Positions 59,548-64,000 of a stretch of DNA of 64,000 nucleotides are shown here, in pieces. Source of the DNA: Pinus tabuliformis (Eukaryota; Streptophyta; Pinopsida; Pinales; Pinaceae). The stretch's first letter is position 1; every line of letters begins with the position of its first letter. A program made the position numbers and the translations under genes. The DNA lies in assembly GCA_031772625.1 (NCBI GenBank), contig CM062818.1, forward strand, positions 1,283,574,277 to 1,283,638,276, written 5' to 3'. The notes under the pieces were generated by a model. The model did no database searches. It was given only the letters and a program-made list of their open reading frames with translations, and was not told the DNA's origin.

Positions 59548-62500
59548 TTCAAAAAAGTGTTGTCCTCAACACTTGAATAGTTATGGATGCTTTTGTATAA
59601 AATTCTCATCCTCCCATGTGGAATCTTCAGTAGGTAAGTTCTTCCACTTAATGTGATACTCTGAAATTGATTGATTTCATAGCTGTCGGGTTCTTGTTTC
59701 CATGACTGCTTCTTGCTCCAATATGATTTTTCCTTCTTCATCAAGTTCTAGAAGTATTATTTGAATGGGATGCTTGTCATTGATGACCTTCTTTAAGCAT
59801 GAAACATGGAAAACTGGGTGTACTCGATAAGATGCAGGAAACTCCAATTTGTATGCCATAGTACCAATATTTTACAACACCTTGTAAGGACCATAGTTAT
59901 TGGGTGATAATTTATTATCCTTCTTATCTTTCTTGAGGGACATTTGTTTATATGGTGTAACGGTAAAAACACCTAGTCTCTTACATCAAATTATTTATTT
60001 ATTTATTTTTTTAATTTATTTAATTTTTTTTTTTAATTTATTTTCATGTTGATATGCATGTTGTTTCATTCGATTATGCACTAGAGTGAGGTTATCCTTT
60101 AAGAGTTGGAGAACTTGTTGTTGATGCTCAATGTGATCTTCCACTGCTTGAACCTTATAATTTTCTCTTAAATATGATGTGATGGATGGTGGATGATATC
60201 CACAAAGTGCCATAAATGGGGTCATTTTTGCTGCAGTATGGAAGGAAGTGTTATACCACCATTCAGCTAGAGGTAACCACTTGACCCATTGTGTTTTTTT
60301 ATCAAATACAAAGCAATGAAGATATCCTTCCAAACATTTGTTCACTATCTCAGTTTTCCTGTTAGATTGAGGATGATAAGATGAACTATGAGCTAATTGA
60401 GTACCAAGACAAGAAAATAATTTTGTCCAAAAATTTCCAATGAAAATGGGATCTCTATCACTTACAATAATCTTTGGGTTTCCATGTATATTTTGAATTG
60501 TTTCCATAAATGAAGTAGCAATTATAATGACTTTAAAAGGATGAGATAATGTACAAAAGTGTTCATACTTGGTAAGTCTATCAACTACCACCATGATGAC
60601 ACTCTTTCCTTCAGACTTGGGTAAACCTATGATAAAATCCATTGAGACATCCTCCCAATGCTGGCTTGGAATGGATAAAGGTTTTAATAGATCTGGGGTC
60701 CTAACTATCTCAACTTTATTTTGTTGGAAAACCAAACATTCTACCACAAAGTTCTGAATATTAGATCTAAGGCCATCCCAGAAAAGTCCGTTCTTGATCC
60801 TATGGTAAGTTTTTAAAAATCTTGAGTGCCTTCCTAAGGGGGAGGTGTGCAATTCTAAAAGAATATTTTGTTTGAGTTTGGAATTCTTACAAAGATGTAA
60901 GTGATCTTTATACCACAATGAATAATTTTTTCAGATAAATGTATCAGACGTACTTGGATCTTGTTGCAACTTTTGAATGAGTGTCCACACCTCTTCATCA
61001 TTCTTCCATTCATCCCTTGCTTCAGTTATCCAATCAGGTTGGATAATTTAAATGACACAGAGTAATGCTTCCACATCCTCATCCTTTCTCGAGAGTGCAT
61101 CTGCAACAAAATTTTGTTTCCCTTTTTTTGTAGATGATTTCAAATTCATAACCCAACATCTTTGTGACCCATTTTTTTGTTGTTCTAAAGATAATCTTTA
61201 TTCCAAAAAGTATTTAAGACTACTGTGATCAATTTTTACCTTGAAGTGTCTTCCCATTAGGTAAGGTCACAATTTCCTTAGTGCCTGTAGTATTTGCAAC
61301 ATTTCCTTCTCATAAATAGGTTTATGTAAATACTTTCCATTGATTGGACGACTTTCAAAAGAAATTGGTCTTCCCGTGAGCATTAAAACAACACCAATTC
61401 CATTTCTCGAGGCATCACATTCCACAATAAAGATTTTTTTGAGTTCTGGTGTAATTAAGACCGATGCTCATTACATTTTCTCTTTAAGTTGTTCAAAGGC
61501 CTTGGTTTCTTATGGAGTCCATGAAAATGCATCTTTCTTCAATAGTGTTGTTATAGGCACTGCTATTCTCCCATAATTCTAAACAAACTTGCAATAATAC
61601 CCTACTAACTCGAGAAATCCTCAAAGATGCTTTATAGTTGTAGGGATTTTCCATTCCTTAATGGATTTAATTTTGTTAGGGTCTACCCTATCACCCTCAT
61701 GAGACACAATATGACCCAAATATTCTACCTCCTGTATTCCAAAGAAACATTTGGATATTTTTGCATATAATTGTTTCTCCTCCAATAGTTTGAGCACCTT
61801 GTCAACATGCTGAACATGATCCTTCCAAGAGTTGCTTTAGATTATTATATCATCAAAAAATACTAACACAAATTTTCTAAGGAAGGGTTTGAGAATGGAA
61901 TTCATCAAACCTTGAAATGTGGAAGGTGCATTAGTAAGGCCAAAATGCATGACCAAAAATTCATAATGACATTCATGAGTTCTAAATGCTATTTTTCGAA
62001 TGTCTTCAGAGTTCATTCTAATTTTATGATATCTTGAACGAAGATCTAACTTAGTGAAGTAAATTGATCCATGTAATTCATTGAATAATTCATCAATGAA
62101 AGGAATGGGGAATTTATCTTTAATAGTGAGCTTGTTGAGCTCCCTATAATCCAGATGCATACGCCATGATCCATCCTTCTTGTGCACTAATACTACTGGA
62201 GCTGAGAAAGAACTTGGACTAGGTTGAATTATACTGACCTATAGCATTTATGCAACCATACATTCAATTTCACTCTTTTGGGCACATGGATATATGTAAA
62301 GCTTGATGGTTGGAGGAAAACTTCATGGAATCAAATGAATAGCATGATCATGATCACAAATAGGTGGGAGGCCTTTGGGAGTCTCAAATACTTTGGAATG
62401 ATTGTGTAATAATATTTGGATATTTAGAGAAACATATGATTTTTATGTTTGAACATCTAGTGAGCATAATTGTGCAATTATGACATTTTGTTATTTCTTA

Positions 62501-64000
62501 AAAATATTTGTCATGCCATTAGAGATGATTATCTTCACTGGTTTCCCTGTGATACCCCTTAACTAAATTTCCTTTCCTTCCCAAAAAAATTTCAAGAAAA
62601 GTTCTTGAAAATTAAAATCTATCTTCCCCAAAGATTGTAACCATTGGAATCCTAGTAAAACATCAGCACCACCCATTAGAATGGAAATCATTGGATTATT
62701 CAATACATATTCCCCCATGGTTATCTTGATATTATGGCACTTTCCAGAGCACTTTATAGTTCCTCCATTTCCAATAATTACTTGACACTCTGGTGTTGGA
62801 TATAGAAAGCAATTTAATTCCTTGGCTATGTTAAAATGAATTAAATTATGGGTACTACCTGAATCAATAAACACTATTACATTTTTCTTTTTGATATATC
62901 CTTCTATCTTGAGAGTTTGAGGAGTGGTAATTCCCGCCAATGCATTACAAGATATGGTCATATTCATTTCTTGTTTTTCTGGGGTTGGTTCCTAGTGTAT
63001 ATCCTCCTATTTTGATGTTTCTTGTTCCTTTTCTTCCTCCTCTTCACAATCTATGTAAAATAATTTCTTCTCAACATACTTATGACCTTTAGTGTATTTT
63101 CTATCACAACTATAACAAAGCCCTTTCGTTCTTTTTTTCTCCAATTGTTGTGGTGTCAACCTTGTAGGTTGTGGAAGGCTAGGAGAAACAACACTTTCAT
63201 TTTTATAGTTGTGAGTGGTAGACTTCCTTGTTGCCATAATTTTTTTTCAACTTTTCTTTCCACCTTGAAAGCTTTCTCCAATGAATCAGGTTCCCAAAGG
63301 TGAACCTAATGTTGGATGTTATCCTTTAAATTCCCCATGGATACATCAATCCTATCCTCCTCTGGAATATCATTTACCTTGATATTCAAACTTTGGAAGT
63401 CCTCAATGTGCTCCATCATTGAAACCTTTTGTTTGAGATTATCAATTGGCTAAAGAAGGTATTGCTCTTTGTATCCTCATAATGTTCTACTTGTTATTCC
63501 ACAAAAATTGTCCAAGTGACAATTGATTTACGAGAATAAAGCCATAGATACCACACAAAATGATTTTGTTCTAAACAAAAATATGCAATGCATACCTTTT
63601 GTGTGCAAAAAATCATGTAGATCAAATAATTTCTCCATCTCTAGTATCCATGTTATCAGATCCTTGCCATCAAACTTCCATCAAACTTCCTCATATCAAT
63701 ATTTGTAATGTGGTGGGTCTTAAATCCAATGTTTGAGTCTCTAAAATCATATTTCATAGACCTTTTATCCTGGTCCTAATTTTCATAGAGTACCATGCCA
63801 TCACTAGAAAGAATTTCTTGTAACAATTTTGTCAAACCTTCCTTCAAACTTTCCATGTTTGCTTTCAAACCATATATCTTAGCTTCCATGGCATCCTTCA
63901 AACCTCCAGTGTCTAATTTTAAAACATTATTCAAACCATCCATCTTAGCTTCCATTTCATTTTTGGTTACTCTTTGCAAGAGAAAAATCTGTTGCATTTG

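Larger units (their letters stand above)
59092..64000 (-). mobile_element. Minus-strand Ty3 element, gag to 3' LTR, cut by the window end
   Basis: Reading leftwards from the right edge: gag with a coiled-coil N-terminal part (about 63.8-64.0 kb), a zinc-knuckle CYSC...KGH region (about 63.1 kb), aspartic protease with DSGSTHN (about 62.6-62.95 kb), reverse transcriptase with the FDD-type motif (about 61.85-62.2 kb), RNase H (about 61.1-61.6 kb), integrase (about 60.05-60.9 kb), an integrase C-terminal/chromodomain-like end (about 59.55-59.86 kb), PPT and 3' LTR. It is broken in several places but less decayed than the copy at 52-55 kb. The 5' LTR lies beyond the window, so age cannot be estimated from LTRs. 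Confidence 0.85.

Overview
The window reads as a stretch of nuclear DNA from a seed plant with a large, slowly purged genome, most likely a gymnosperm. The evidence is the dominance of LTR retrotransposons of very different ages, deeply decayed L1-type LINE sequence, AT-rich filler, and one host-like gene with a 3.3 kb intron. The species cannot be named from sequence alone. No bacterial, organellar or CRISPR features are seen, and no intact tRNA or rRNA gene was recognised.

Layout. 1-9167 is a young minus-strand Athila-like Ty3 element. Its two LTRs agree at about 98.7 % over 1441 aligned bases without net gaps; it carries a gag-like ORF but no recognisable pol (a TR-GAG-type non-autonomous element). 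9168-12450 is a GC-richer promoter-like stretch followed by a long broken plus-strand coding fossil of unknown family. 12451-20130 holds low-complexity AC-rich DNA, a probable minus-strand LTR with its primer-binding site, another LTR-like block, and the 3' end of a chromovirus-type Ty3 element. 22123-22724 is a solo LTR with a perfect 5-bp target duplication.

24324-28452 is the only convincing host gene: four exons coding a MATH (TRAF-like) domain most like the N-terminal domain of plant UBP12/UBP13 deubiquitinases, but without a protease domain. Its intron 2 and the DNA downstream hold a cluster of near-perfect short tandem duplications, and an unidentified minus-strand coding-like piece lies inside intron 2.

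About 33.9-46.56 kb is one decayed plus-strand L1-type LINE that has been a target for other events: a Ty3 element with a CTAAA target duplication (34356-40076) inserted into its ORF1, a tRNA-derived SINE (44674-44930) inserted into its reverse transcriptase region, minisatellites between ORF1 and ORF2, and an (AT)n array before the RNase H region. The solo LTR at 22.1 kb belongs to the same family as the Ty3 element at 34-40 kb.

From 47 kb on there is a second SINE, a small two-exon ORF of unknown origin (48457-48968), a plus-strand Ty3 fragment (about 52.2-55.0 kb), LTR-like and degenerate repeat DNA, a second (AT)n array, and a minus-strand Ty3 element (59092 to the window end) of the same lineage as the 52-55 kb fragment. 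The genes do not form a pathway; the region is a stack of nested transposons around one host gene.
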